Shown here: one piece after another, positions 16,209 through 26,152 of the stretch | Position numbering within the stretch: the first letter of the stretch is position 1 | Layout of the letters: each line of letters begins with the position of its first letter | Made by a program: the position numbers and the translations under genes | NCBI RefSeq assembly: GCF_037095755.1 | Contig: NZ_JBAWKJ010000001.1 | Location: 1,739,001 to 1,803,000, forward strand | Length of the DNA: 64,000 bases | Source: Sphingopyxis sp. CCNWLW2 | GTDB taxonomy: Bacteria; Pseudomonadota; Alphaproteobacteria; Sphingomonadales; Sphingomonadaceae | Reading direction: 5' to 3' | Notes under the pieces: model-generated | What the model saw: only the letters and a program-made list of their open reading frames with translations | Databases searched by the model: none | What the model was told of the DNA's origin: nothing

Positions 16209-18959
16209 ATGACCATGCCGACCAATCTTCGCCGCGGTGCCAGCGCCATCACGCTCGGCCTTGCCTTGACCGCCGTGCTGCCCGGTGCCGCGATGGCGCA
16301 GGACGCGAGCACCGCGCCGGTCGACGAGGCGCCGGCCGACAGCGAAATCATCGTCAGCGGCATCCGCAGCGCGATCGCCAATTCGGTCCAGGCGAAGAAG
16401 AACAGCACCTCGATCGTCGAGGTCGTCTCGGCCGAAGACATCGGCAAGCTGCCCGACCTGTCGATCGCCGAATCGCTGTCGCGCCTGCCGGGCCTCGCGA
16501 CGCAGCGCCTCGACGGCCGCGCCAATGTCGTGTCGATCCGCGGCCTCGCGCCCGACTTCACCACCACCCTGCTCAACGGCCGCGAACAGGTTTCGGCGAG
16601 CAACAACCGCGGGGTCGAGCTCGACCAATATCCGTCCGAACTGCTGAACGGCGCCATCGTCTACAAGACCCCCGACGCGTCGCTGATCGGGCAGGCGATC
16701 GGCGGCACGATCGACATGCGCACGGTGCGCCCGCTCGCTTATGGCAAGCGCACGATCGCGGCGGGCGCGCGTTTCGAGATCAACGACCTCGGCAAGCTCA
16801 ATCCCGATATTTCGAACAAGGGCTATCGCGCCAACATCTCCTATATCGACCAGAATGCCGACGGCACGCTCGGCTGGGCGATCGGCTATGCGCGCATGCA
16901 GTCGCCGACCGCCGAGGAACGCTTCAACGCGTGGGGCTATCCCGAGGCGACCGACGGCACGAACACCGCTTTCATCATCGGCGGTGCCAAGCCCTATGTG
17001 AAATCGAACGAGCTGAAGCGCGACGGCGTGATGGCGGTCGTCGAATGGGAACCGAGCGACAAGTTCCACACGACGATCGACGGCTATTGGTCGAAGTTCA
17101 AGGACGAACAGCGCCTGCGCGGTATCGAATTCCCGCTCTTCTGGGGCAATTCGACGCTCCAGCCCGGCTTCACCATCGAGGACGGTCTGGTGACGAAAGG
17201 CGTCTGGACGGGCACCGAGGCGGTGATGCGCAACGACGTCGTCCATCGCAACTCGACGATCATCGCCGGCGGCTGGAACACGCAGTTCAAGCCCAATGAC
17301 AAGCTGACGCTCGAACTCGACCTTGGCTATTCGCGGATCAAGAAGACCGAAGAAAACCTCGAAATCTATCTCGGCACCGGTCGCGGCGCCGGCGTCGGCG
17401 CGCGCGAAACCGCGCTGGGTTTCGAAATGCGCCCGAACGGCGGGATCATGTTCGACCCGTCGCTCGACTATTCCGATCCGAACCTGTTCGTGATCACCGA
17501 TCCGCAGGGCTGGAACAGCTGCGGCGGCGCGGTCGCCAACTGCCAGGACGGCTTCGTCAACACGCCGCGCGTCAAGGACCAGCTGAAATCGCTGCGCCTG
17601 CAGGCGACGCAGGAATTGGACGGCGTGCTCAGCAGCATCCGCGTCGGCGCCAATTATTCGGACCGCAAGAAGAGCCTCGACGACCGCGGCTTCGTGCTGA
17701 CGAGCAAAAATTATCCGGCGAATACGCCCGTGCCCGCCGACTATCTCTATGACCCGGTGTCGCTCGATTTCATCGGCATCCCCGGCATGGTCGCGTTCGA
17801 CAGCTGGCGTTTCTACAATGACGGGAATTATAATCTGACCGACGGTGCGGGCTTCGACCCGGCGCGCGTCTTCAACGATTATACGATCCGCGAAAAGATA
17901 CTGACCGGCTTCGTCCAGGCGAATTTCGACGCCGATGCGGGAAGCACTCCGATCCGCGGCAATGTCGGCGTCCAGGTCATTCATTCGGACCAGACGGGGT
18001 CGAGCTTCTATGCGCAGGTTGTCGGCGGCGTCACCCAGTCGACGCCGGTCACCGACGGCGACAAATATACCGACATCCTGCCGAGCATCAATTTGTCGGT
18101 CGAATTCGCCGACAACACATTCCTGCGCTTCGGTGCCGCCCGCGTGCTGGCGCGCGCGCGCATGGACCAGCTGAAGCCCGGCGGCGGCGTCAATTTCGAC
18201 ACGTCGAAGCGCAACAACACCGACGTCAACGCCTCGCCCTGGTCGCTCGACCTCGGCAATGCGAAGCTGCGTCCGCTGATGGCAGACACGGTCGATATCG
18301 GGCTCGAGAAATATTTCGGGCAGGGCGGCTATGTGTCGGTCGGCGGCTTCTACAAATATCTCGAAAATTACATTTATCGTCAGGTCAATCCGTTCGACTT
18401 CACCGACTTCGAGGTTCCCGACGGCGGGACGGTCGGCACGCGGGCGGGCCTCAGCAAGCAGTGGCTGAACGGCAATGCCGGGCGCGTCTATGGTGCCGAA
18501 GCCTCCTTCTCGTTCCCGTTCGCCAACCTCACCCAGTCGCTCGATGGCTTCGGCGTCCTCGGCAGCGCCTCCTATACCAAGAGCCGTGTGCGCGAAGGCG
18601 GCGAGGATCCGATCTCGATGCCGGGCCTGTCGAAATGGGTCATCAACGGAACCGCCTATTTCGAAAAGGACGGCTTCCAGGTGCGCGCGTCGGGCCGCTA
18701 TCGCTCGAAATTCCTTGCCGAGGTGTCGACGATCAGCCTCGCGCGCGACATGTTCATGGCGAAGAGCGAGTTCGTCGTCGACGCGCAGGTCGGCTACACC
18801 TTCCAGAGCGGCGCGCTCGAAGGGCTGGGCATCTTGCTGCAGGCGTCGAACCTCACCAACGAGCCCTTCGTGACCTATTACAACAATGATCCGCGCCAGA
18901 TCCGCGACTATCAGAATTATGGTCGCAACTTCATGGCCGGTATCACCTACAAGTTCTGA
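16209..18959 (+). CDS. TonB-dependent receptor for maltodextrin (MalA-like)
   Basis: 916 residues from ATG 16209, with a leader ending at about AAMAQD. The plug begins with EIIVSGIRSAI and has the features of the large Xanthomonas/Caulobacter TonB-receptor family (SAEDIGKLPD, RLPGLATQR, SIRGLAPDF, LNGREQ, VVYKTPDA-like sequence). The barrel ends in YKF. The Caulobacter MalA receptor for maltodextrins belongs to this group and its neighbours match those here, so maltose/maltodextrin uptake is the likely role. First gene of a five-gene plus-strand run, controlled by the upstream palindrome. Confidence 0.92.
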   Translation: MTMPTNLRRGASAITLGLALTAVLPGAAMAQDASTAPVDEAPADSEIIVSGIRSAIANSVQAKKNSTSIVEVVSAEDIGKLPDLSIAESLSRLPGLATQRLDGRANVVSIRGLAPDFTTTLLNGREQVSASNNRGVELDQYPSELLNGAIVYKTPDASLIGQAIGGTIDMRTVRPLAYGKRTIAAGARFEINDLGKLNPDISNKGYRANISYIDQNADGTLGWAIGYARMQSPTAEERFNAWGYPEATDGTNTAFIIGGAKPYVKSNELKRDGVMAVVEWEPSDKFHTTIDGYWSKFKDEQRLRGIEFPLFWGNSTLQPGFTIEDGLVTKGVWTGTEAVMRNDVVHRNSTIIAGGWNTQFKPNDKLTLELDLGYSRIKKTEENLEIYLGTGRGAGVGARETALGFEMRPNGGIMFDPSLDYSDPNLFVITDPQGWNSCGGAVANCQDGFVNTPRVKDQLKSLRLQATQELDGVLSSIRVGANYSDRKKSLDDRGFVLTSKNYPANTPVPADYLYDPVSLDFIGIPGMVAFDSWRFYNDGNYNLTDGAGFDPARVFNDYTIREKILTGFVQANFDADAGSTPIRGNVGVQVIHSDQTGSSFYAQVVGGVTQSTPVTDGDKYTDILPSINLSVEFADNTFLRFGAARVLARARMDQLKPGGGVNFDTSKRNNTDVNASPWSLDLGNAKLRPLMADTVDIGLEKYFGQGGYVSVGGFYKYLENYIYRQVNPFDFTDFEVPDGGTVGTRAGLSKQWLNGNAGRVYGAEASFSFPFANLTQSLDGFGVLGSASYTKSRVREGGEDPISMPGLSKWVINGTAYFEKDGFQVRASGRYRSKFLAEVSTISLARDMFMAKSEFVVDAQVGYTFQSGALEGLGILLQASNLTNEPFVTYYNNDPRQIRDYQNYGRNFMAGITYKF

Positions 18960-18966
18960 CGGAATG

Positions 18967-18995
18967 AGCGGGCCGGCCCTCGAGCCCGGCCCGCT
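18967..18995 (+). terminator. Intra-operon hairpin after the TonB receptor, without a U tract
   Basis: A ten-base stem, AGCGGGCCGG and CCGGCCCGCT, encloses a nine-base loop and starts seven bases after the receptor stop. No T-run follows, so complete termination is unlikely. It may protect the receptor mRNA 3' end or partly attenuate the downstream enzymes, giving more receptor than halogenase and hydrolases. Confidence 0.45.
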
Positions 18996-19009
18996 TCCGG
19001 ACGAGAGGA

Positions 19010-20527
19010 ATGGGCAGCGTGGGTGAGAACCGCATCACGAAGGTCGTCATCGTCGGCGGCGGAACCGCGGGCTGGATGGCCGCCGCGGCGCTGTCGCGGA
19101 CGATGGACAATCTGTCGATCCGGCTGGTCGAGAGCGACGCGATCGGCACCGTCGGGGTCGGCGAGGCGACGATCCCCGCGATCCGCCTGTTCAACGCGCT
19201 GATCGGCATCGACGAGAATGAGTTCATTCGCGAAACGCGCGGGACGTTCAAGCTCGGCATCCAGTTCCACGACTGGGGCCGAATCGGCGACACCTATATG
19301 CACGCCTTCGGGCAGATCGGGCGCAGCCTCGGCATGTTGCCGTTCCAGCAATATTGGCTCCGCGGCCGGAACGAGGGCGTCGCGGGACGGCTCGGCGATT
19401 ATTCGCTGAACGAGACGGCGGGACGGCAGAACCGCTTTGCGCGGCTGCCGCAAATCCCGAATACCAGCCTCGACGGCATCGCTTACGCCTTTCATTTCGA
19501 TGCCGCACTCTACGCTGCCTATCTGCGCAAGATCGCCGAGGCCGCCGGGGTCGAGCGGACCGAGGGCAAGATCGCCAGCGTCCGCCGCAATGGCGAAAGC
19601 GGCCATGTCGAAGCCGTCGTGCTGGACAATGGCACCGCGATCGACGGCGAACTCTTCATCGACTGCTCGGGCTTTCGCGCGCTGCTGATCGAGGATGCGC
19701 TCGAAACCGGGTTCGAGGACTGGACGCACTGGCTCCCCTGCGACCGCGCGATCGCGGTGCCGAGCGAAAATGCCGGCCCGGCGCGGCCCTATACGCAGGC
19801 GATCGCGCACAAGGCCGGCTGGCAATGGCGCATCCCGCTCCAGCACCGCACCGGCAACGGCCATGTCTTTTGCAGCGACTTCATCAGCGAGGACGAGGCG
19901 ACCGCGACCCTGCTCGCCAACATCGAAGGTCGCCCGCTCGCCGAGCCACGGACGCTGCGTTTCCGCACCGGAATGCGCAAGCAGGCTTGGAACGGCAATG
20001 TCGTTGCGCTCGGGCTCGCGTCGGGATTCCTCGAACCGCTCGAATCGACGAGCATCCATCTGATCCAGAACGGCATCGCCAAGCTGCTCGCGCACTTTCC
20101 CGATCGCGATTTCGATGCCGCCAATATCGATGCCTATAACCGCCGCGTCCGCTTCGATTACGAACGCATCCGCGACTTTGTCATCCTCCACTATCACGCC
20201 AACCAGCGCACCGACGCGCCCTTCTGGATCGGGTGCCGCGAGATGGGCATTCCCGAAACGCTGGCGCGAAAGATCGAGCTGTTCAAAAGCCAGGGCCAGA
20301 TCGTTCGCGAGGGCGACGAGCTGTTCGTCGAAATCGGCTGGTTCCAGGTGCTGACCGGCCAGAATATCGTGCCCAATGGATATCACCCGATGGCCGACCA
20401 GCTCACCCCCGACGAACTCGCGGGCTTTTTCGCCGACATCGAAACGATCGTCGCGCGCACGGCGTCGCATCTGCCGACCCACGAAGACTTTATCGCGCAG
20501 CACTGCGCGGCAGGAGTGCCCGCATGA
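19010..20527 (+). CDS. Flavin-dependent tryptophan-halogenase family protein in the maltodextrin operon
   Basis: 505 residues, no signal peptide, so cytoplasmic. FAD-binding GGGTAG is at residues 17-22. GVGEATIP follows at about 49-56; FKLGI places the expected catalytic lysine at residue 81; the family motif WxWxIP appears as WQWRIP; and EPLESTSIH holds the glutamate used in catalysis by PrnA-type enzymes. These residues suggest a working FADH2-dependent halogenase, yet the gene sits between a maltodextrin receptor and an alpha-amylase. Homologues occur at the same place in Caulobacter-like mal loci. The true substrate is unknown. A GTG at 19019 is a possible alternative start, better spaced from AGAGGA. 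The stop overlaps the amylase start (ATGA). Confidence 0.88.
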   Translation: MGSVGENRITKVVIVGGGTAGWMAAAALSRTMDNLSIRLVESDAIGTVGVGEATIPAIRLFNALIGIDENEFIRETRGTFKLGIQFHDWGRIGDTYMHAFGQIGRSLGMLPFQQYWLRGRNEGVAGRLGDYSLNETAGRQNRFARLPQIPNTSLDGIAYAFHFDAALYAAYLRKIAEAAGVERTEGKIASVRRNGESGHVEAVVLDNGTAIDGELFIDCSGFRALLIEDALETGFEDWTHWLPCDRAIAVPSENAGPARPYTQAIAHKAGWQWRIPLQHRTGNGHVFCSDFISEDEATATLLANIEGRPLAEPRTLRFRTGMRKQAWNGNVVALGLASGFLEPLESTSIHLIQNGIAKLLAHFPDRDFDAANIDAYNRRVRFDYERIRDFVILHYHANQRTDAPFWIGCREMGIPETLARKIELFKSQGQIVREGDELFVEIGWFQVLTGQNIVPNGYHPMADQLTPDELAGFFADIETIVARTASHLPTHEDFIAQHCAAGVPA

Positions 20528-22317
20528 GCCTGTTCGCATCGATCATCGCGCTGAGTCTGGCGGGCGCCGCGCCTGCCGCGGATTACCGCCAGCGCCCGCC
20601 CGAGGATGAGATCATCTATTTCGTCCTTCCCGACCGCTTCGAGAATGGCGATGAAAAGAATGATCGCGGCGGGCTGAAGGGCGACCGGCTCCAGACCGGC
20701 TATGACCCGAGCGCGAAGGGCTTTTTCCACGGCGGCGACCTGGCGGGACTCACCAGGCGGCTCGACTATATCCAGGGCATGGGGACGACCGCGATCTGGT
20801 TCGCCCCGATCTTCAAGAACAAGCCGGTGCAGGGCCCGAAGGACGACGAAAGCGCCGGTTATCACGGCTATTGGGTCACCGACTTCACGCAGGTCGACCC
20901 GCATTTCGGCACCAATGCCGAGTTCAAGGCGTTCGTCGACGCGGCGCACGCGCGCGGCATGAAAGTCTACATGGACATCATCGCGAACCACACCGCCGAT
21001 GTGATCACCTACAAGGAGGGCGCAGACGGAGGCTTCCGCTATCGTAGCCTCGCCGATTATCCCTTCTCGCGGCGTGGCGGGGTGACGGGCGCGCCGATCA
21101 ATCCCGGCTTCGCCGGCGATCATGTCGCCGATGCCGGCAACTGGCAGAAGCTGACCGATCCCGCCTTCGCCTACACGCCCGTCGTGCCGAAAGGCGAGGA
21201 GCGGGTGAAGGTGCCCGCCTGGCTCAACGACCCTATCTATTACCACAACCGCGGCAACAGCGACTGGGTCGGCGAATCTTCGCTCTACGGCGACTTTGCC
21301 GGGCTCGACGATCTCGCGACCGAGCACCCGCGCGTCGTGCAGGGCTTTATCGACATCTACGGCCGCTGGATCGACGAATTCGGCATCGACGGATTCCGCA
21401 TCGACACCGCGAAGCATGTGAACCCCGAATTTTGGCAGGCCTTCGTGCCCGCGATGCAGGCGCGCGCGAAGGCGCGCGGCATTCCCAATTTCCACATCTT
21501 CGGCGAAGTCTATGTCGACGCGGTCGATCCGGGCGCGCTCGCCTGGTATACGCACGCGGCGGGCCTGCCCGCGGTGCTCGACTTCGGCTTCGCGCGCGCG
21601 GCGATCGATGCGGTGAGCGGGACGAAGGGGACCGACCAGTTCGCGCGGCTGTTCGACGGCGACGCGCTCTACAAGGGCGGGGCAGGGGCGGCGCAAGGGC
21701 TGCCGACCTTCCTCGGCAACCACGACATGGGCCGTTTCGCGATGTTCGTGAAGGCGGCGAACCCCAAGGCGAGCGAGGCTGAGCTACTGCAGCGCGTGAT
21801 GCTCGGCCATGCAATGCTGCTCACGCTGCGCGGGGTGCCGACGATCTATTATGGCGACGAGCAGGGGTTCCTGTCCGACGACAAGGACCAGCTCGCGCGC
21901 GAGGATATGTTCGCGTCGAAGGTCACGGTCTATAACGACAATGACCTGCTCGGCAGCGACGCGACGACCGCGGCCGCCAATTTCGACCCCGCGCATCCGC
22001 TCTATCGCCTCATCGCGGCGCTGTCCGAAATCCGGCGCAAGACGCCCGCGCTCACACGCGGCGCGACAAAGGTTCGCGCCTTTTCCGACAAGCCCGGACT
22101 GCTTGCGGTATCGCGTTTCGATCCGGTGACGGGGCGCGAAGTGCTGCTCGCCTTCAACACGTCGGCGGCGCCGCTGTCGGCCAATATTGCCATCGATATG
22201 AAAAGTGCGGGCTTTACCGCACTCCACGGTGACTGTCCGGCAAGCCCCGCCGCGCCGGGCAGCATCCATCTGTCCCTCCCCGCCTTCGGCACGATCATTT
22301 GCCAGGCCAGCGAATAA
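20524..22317 (+). CDS. Periplasmic GH13 alpha-amylase
   Basis: 597 residues from ATG 20524, overlapping the halogenase stop; the longer open frame upstream lies inside that gene. A short leader ends at about APAAD. The GH13 regions are complete: DIIANH (residues 151-156), GFRIDTAKH with nucleophile Asp294, FGEVY with acid/base Glu328, and FLGNHD with Asp401. A small beta-sandwich domain closes the protein. It should cut alpha-1,4 links of maltodextrins entering through the receptor. The exact specificity (alpha-amylase or cyclomaltodextrinase) cannot be told by eye. Confidence 0.92.
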   Translation: MSLFASIIALSLAGAAPAADYRQRPPEDEIIYFVLPDRFENGDEKNDRGGLKGDRLQTGYDPSAKGFFHGGDLAGLTRRLDYIQGMGTTAIWFAPIFKNKPVQGPKDDESAGYHGYWVTDFTQVDPHFGTNAEFKAFVDAAHARGMKVYMDIIANHTADVITYKEGADGGFRYRSLADYPFSRRGGVTGAPINPGFAGDHVADAGNWQKLTDPAFAYTPVVPKGEERVKVPAWLNDPIYYHNRGNSDWVGESSLYGDFAGLDDLATEHPRVVQGFIDIYGRWIDEFGIDGFRIDTAKHVNPEFWQAFVPAMQARAKARGIPNFHIFGEVYVDAVDPGALAWYTHAAGLPAVLDFGFARAAIDAVSGTKGTDQFARLFDGDALYKGGAGAAQGLPTFLGNHDMGRFAMFVKAANPKASEAELLQRVMLGHAMLLTLRGVPTIYYGDEQGFLSDDKDQLAREDMFASKVTVYNDNDLLGSDATTAAANFDPAHPLYRLIAALSEIRRKTPALTRGATKVRAFSDKPGLLAVSRFDPVTGREVLLAFNTSAAPLSANIAIDMKSAGFTALHGDCPASPAAPGSIHLSLPAFGTIICQASE

Positions 22318-22334
22318 GCGAAGACCACGCCATA

Positions 22335-23975
22335 ATGACCCAGTCCCTCGTCCAGAATGCCAGCTTGCCCGCCGCCGCCGAGGCGCCGTGGTGGAAGGGC
22401 GCGGCGATCTATCAGATCTACCCGCGCAGCTTTGCCGATTCGAACGGCGACGGGATCGGCGACCTCGCGGGCATCACCGCGCGCCTCGACTATGTCGCCG
22501 CGCTTGGCGTCGACGCGATCTGGCTCTCGCCCTTCTACCCCTCGCCGATGGACGATTTCGGCTATGACATCGCCGATTATGTGGGCGTCGACCCGATTTT
22601 CGGGACGCTCGCCGATTTCGACGCGCTGGTGGCGCGCGCGCATGCGCTGGGGCTGAAGGTCACGACCGATCTTGTGTTCGCGCACACCTCCGACCGGCAT
22701 GCGTGGTTCGCGACGAGCCGCGCGAGCAAGGACAATGACAAGGCCGACTGGTATGTCTGGGCCGATGCAAAGCCCGACGGGTCGCCGCCGACCAACTGGC
22801 AGTCGGTGTTCGGCGGCCCGGCGTGGACGTGGGACGCACGGCGCGGCCAATATTATATGCATAATTTCCTCGGCTCGCAGCCGCAGCTCAATGTTCACAA
22901 CCCGGAGGTGCAGGACGCGCTGCTCGGCGTCGTGCGCTTCTGGCTCGATCGCGGCGTCGACGGCTTTCGCATCGATGCGATCAATTTCTCGATGCACGAT
23001 CCCGAATTCCGCGACAATCCGCCCGCACCGCCGTCGAACAAGGTCCGCACCCGCCCGTTCGACTTCCAGCAGAAAATCCACAACCAGTCGCACCCTGACA
23101 TCCCGCTCTTCCTCGAACGCATCCGCGCGCTGACCGATCAATATCCGGGCAGCTTCACCGTCGCCGAAGTCGGCGGCGACGATGCGGTGCGCGAGATGAA
23201 GCTGTTCACCGCGGGCGAGCGCCGGCTTAACAGCGCCTATGGCTTCGACTTCCTCTATGCCGACCGGCTGACGCCGCAACTGGTGCGCGAGGCGGCCGAG
23301 CAATGGCCCGAAGCGCCCGGAATCGGCTGGCCGAGCTGGGCGTTCGAGAACCACGACGCGCCGCGCGCACTGTCGCGCTGGACCCCCGAAGGCGTCGACG
23401 GGCAAGCCTATGCGCGGATGAAGATGGCGCTGCTCTGCGCGCTACGCGGCAATATCATCCTCTATAATGGCGAGGAACTGGGGCTTGACCAGGTCGAGAT
23501 CCCGTTCGAGCTGGTGAAGGATCCCGAGGCGCTCAAGAACTGGCCGCTGACGCTGTCGCGCGACGGCGCGCGCACCCCGCTGCCGTGGGCGGCGGGCGAA
23601 ACGCATGCGGGTTTTTCGAGCGCCGATCCGTGGCTGCCGCTGGGCGCCGAGCACGGCGCGCTCGCGGTCGACCGGCAACAGGGTGATCCCGCGTCGCTGC
23701 TCAACCTCACGCGCCAACTCGTCGCGCTGCGCGCCGCGCACCCGGCGCTGCGCCTCGGCCGCGACGCGCGCTGGATCGCCGAGGGAGACCTGCTCGTTTT
23801 CGACCGGATCGCGGACGGCGAGCATATCCGTTGCCTCTTCAATCTCGGTGGCGGGACGATCGATGTCGCGGCCCATGCGGCGGGCGGTGTTCCGGTCGTC
23901 GCGCTGAACGGCGCCGATCCGGCGCATTTGCCGCCGTGCGGCGCTCTCTGGCTGAAACTCGAAGGAACAAATTGA
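22335..23975 (+). CDS. Cytoplasmic GH13 alpha-glucosidase
   Basis: 546 residues without a leader. The opening WWKGAAIYQIYPRSF and DGIGDL are typical of oligo-1,6-glucosidase/alpha-glucosidase enzymes of GH13. Catalytic regions: DLVFAHTS (about 112-119), GFRIDA with nucleophile Asp214, VAEVGG with acid/base Glu278, and FENHD. It should release glucose from maltose and short maltodextrins after import by the MFS permease. ATG 22335 is chosen by homology; the ribosome site is weak, so translation may depend on coupling to the amylase gene 17 bases upstream. Confidence 0.92.
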   Translation: MTQSLVQNASLPAAAEAPWWKGAAIYQIYPRSFADSNGDGIGDLAGITARLDYVAALGVDAIWLSPFYPSPMDDFGYDIADYVGVDPIFGTLADFDALVARAHALGLKVTTDLVFAHTSDRHAWFATSRASKDNDKADWYVWADAKPDGSPPTNWQSVFGGPAWTWDARRGQYYMHNFLGSQPQLNVHNPEVQDALLGVVRFWLDRGVDGFRIDAINFSMHDPEFRDNPPAPPSNKVRTRPFDFQQKIHNQSHPDIPLFLERIRALTDQYPGSFTVAEVGGDDAVREMKLFTAGERRLNSAYGFDFLYADRLTPQLVREAAEQWPEAPGIGWPSWAFENHDAPRALSRWTPEGVDGQAYARMKMALLCALRGNIILYNGEELGLDQVEIPFELVKDPEALKNWPLTLSRDGARTPLPWAAGETHAGFSSADPWLPLGAEHGALAVDRQQGDPASLLNLTRQLVALRAAHPALRLGRDARWIAEGDLLVFDRIADGEHIRCLFNLGGGTIDVAAHAAGGVPVVALNGADPAHLPPCGALWLKLEGTN

Positions 23976-26017
23976 TGCGTAGCCTGTTCGCCGCCCTCCC
24001 GCTGCTCGCCGCGGCAGCGGCGCCCGCCTTCGCGCAGGACACGCGGCCCGAGCAGACGGCATCCTCGCCCGACGGCGCCATTGTGCTGACGGTTTCGACC
24101 GACAACGACCAGCGCCCGACCTGGTCGCTGTCGCGCAAGGGCAAGCTGTTGATCGCGCCGTCGAAGCTCGGTTTCATCCTCGCCGACCGCATCGGGCTAC
24201 AGCGCGGCTTCGCGATCGAAAGCGTCGAGCGCGCGAGCGGCGACACGCGCTGGGAACAGCCGTGGGGCGAGCGCCGCTTCGTGCGCGACCGGCACAACGA
24301 ACTGCTCGTCCGCTTCCGCCAGAACGAAAGCTGGGGCGGCCATGCGATGAACGTCCGCTTCCGCCTCTTCGACGACGGCATCGGCTTCCGCTACGAACTC
24401 CCTGAGCAGCCCGGCCTCAAGACCGCGGAGATCATCGACGAAATCACCGAATTCGACATAGCCCCCAACGGCACCGCATGGTGGATCACCGGCGGCGAGT
24501 GGAACCGCTACGAGCAAAACTATCAAAAAACGCCGATCGACGCAGTCGCGACCGCGCACACCCCGATCACGATGCGCCTCGACGACGGGACGCATCTGGC
24601 ATTCCACGAAGCGGCGCTCGTCGACTATGCCGGCATGTGGTTCAAGCGCGCCGAGGGACAGAAGTTCCGCGCGACGCTGTCGCCGTCGTCGAAGGGCGCA
24701 CGCGTCGTCCGCGACCTGCCGTTCGCGACGCCGTGGCGGACGATCCGCATCGCCGACACTGCGGCGGGTCTCGTCGAAAGCGACCTCGAACTCAACCTCA
24801 ACGAACCGAACAAGCTGGGCGATGTCAGCTGGTTCAAGCCGATGAAATATATCGGCATCTGGTGGGGGATGATCCGCGGCGACTGGAGCTGGGCCGAGGG
24901 GCCGAAGCATGGTGCGACGACCGAACGCACGAAGCAATATATCGACTTCGCGGCGAAGCACGGCTTTGGCGGCGTATTGGTCGAGGGCTGGAACAAGGGC
25001 TGGAACGGCAATTGGTTCGGCCATGGCGACGAGTTCAGCTTCACGCAGGCGACCCCCGATTTCGACCTGAAGGCCGTCACCGACTATGCGCGCAAAAAGG
25101 GCGTCCAGCTGATCGGCCACCACGAAACCGGCGGCAATATCGCGGTCTATGAGGCGCAGCTCGACGACGCGATGAAGCTCTATGGCCAGCTCGGTGTCGG
25201 GACGGTGAAGACCGGTTATGTCGCCGACGCGGGCGGGATCATTGCGCCCGGCGCGACACCGGGCACGGCCGCGATGGAATGGCACGACGGCCAGCGGCAG
25301 GTGCAGCACCATCTGAAGGTCGTCGAAACCGCGGCGAAGTATCATGTTGCGGTCAATCCGCACGAACCGATCAAGGATACGGGCCTGCGCCGCACCTATC
25401 CCAACTGGGTTGCGCGTGAAGGCGCGCGTGGCATGGAGTATAACGCGTGGGGCGCCTTCGCGAACGGCCCGGACCATGAACCGACGCTCGTCTATACGCG
25501 CATGCTGTCGGGGCCGATGGACTTTACCCCGGGCGTGCTGAGCCTCGAGGGCGCGAACAAGGCGCCGCTCGCCTCGACGCTTGCAAAGCAGCTCGGGCTA
25601 TATCTTGCCATCTATTCGCCGATCCAGATGGCCGCCGACTTCATCGAGAATCTGGAAGCGCATCCGCGCGAGCTCGAATTCATCAAGGCGGTTCCCGCCG
25701 ACTGGTCCGAAAGCCGCCTGATCGCGGGTGAGGTCGGCGATTATGCGATCTTCGCGCGCAAGGACCGGGGCAGCGCCGACTGGTATGTCGGCGGGGTCAA
25801 CGACGCGACCGAACGCACGCTGACGCTGCGCTTCGATTTCCTCGAGCCGAGAAAAACCTATACCGCCACGATCTGGAAGGATGGCGAGGGCGCCATCTAT
25901 CTGACCGACGCGCGGCACCGCATCGCCTATGATACGATCAAGGTGAAGAAGGGCGACAGCTACAAACTCTGGCTCGCACCGGGCGGGGGCGCCGCGATGC
26001 GGCTTTCACGGGACTGA
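23975..26017 (+). CDS. Periplasmic GH97 alpha-glucosidase (SusB-like)
   Basis: 680 residues with a leader ending AFAQD. An N-terminal beta-sandwich (to about residue 270) is followed by a TIM barrel. Family landmarks are the HE pair at residues 463-464, RTYPNW, and GMEYN with Glu488, which fits the glutamate-using inverting SusB group rather than the aspartate-using retaining galactosidases. It should release glucose from the non-reducing end of maltodextrins in the periplasm. The ATG shares one base with the upstream stop (TGATG) and has GAAGGA ahead of it. Last gene of the run; a 135-base gap with no recognisable terminator separates it from argJ. Confidence 0.9.
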   Translation: MRSLFAALPLLAAAAAPAFAQDTRPEQTASSPDGAIVLTVSTDNDQRPTWSLSRKGKLLIAPSKLGFILADRIGLQRGFAIESVERASGDTRWEQPWGERRFVRDRHNELLVRFRQNESWGGHAMNVRFRLFDDGIGFRYELPEQPGLKTAEIIDEITEFDIAPNGTAWWITGGEWNRYEQNYQKTPIDAVATAHTPITMRLDDGTHLAFHEAALVDYAGMWFKRAEGQKFRATLSPSSKGARVVRDLPFATPWRTIRIADTAAGLVESDLELNLNEPNKLGDVSWFKPMKYIGIWWGMIRGDWSWAEGPKHGATTERTKQYIDFAAKHGFGGVLVEGWNKGWNGNWFGHGDEFSFTQATPDFDLKAVTDYARKKGVQLIGHHETGGNIAVYEAQLDDAMKLYGQLGVGTVKTGYVADAGGIIAPGATPGTAAMEWHDGQRQVQHHLKVVETAAKYHVAVNPHEPIKDTGLRRTYPNWVAREGARGMEYNAWGAFANGPDHEPTLVYTRMLSGPMDFTPGVLSLEGANKAPLASTLAKQLGLYLAIYSPIQMAADFIENLEAHPRELEFIKAVPADWSESRLIAGEVGDYAIFARKDRGSADWYVGGVNDATERTLTLRFDFLEPRKTYTATIWKDGEGAIYLTDARHRIAYDTIKVKKGDSYKLWLAPGGGAAMRLSRD

Positions 26018-26152
26018 TGAAGGCGTCGTGCGGTCAGGCCCGGTCCACGGCGAAAGTGCCGTAAGGGTGACGCGGGTTCACGCCGTCCGGAAGCAAAACT
26101 CGGAGAAATTCACAAGCTTTAGAGTTATATATATCTCTGTTTGAGGCGGTCA

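Noticed and set aside
16104..17984. 626-codon minus-strand frame over the maltodextrin receptor
   Set aside because: Shadow of a receptor with a leader, plug and barrel in the plus frame.
26018..26152. Gap between GH97 and argJ examined for a terminator or small RNA
   Set aside because: Apart from a short TATATATA stretch I could not find a convincing stem with a T tract or a conserved structure.
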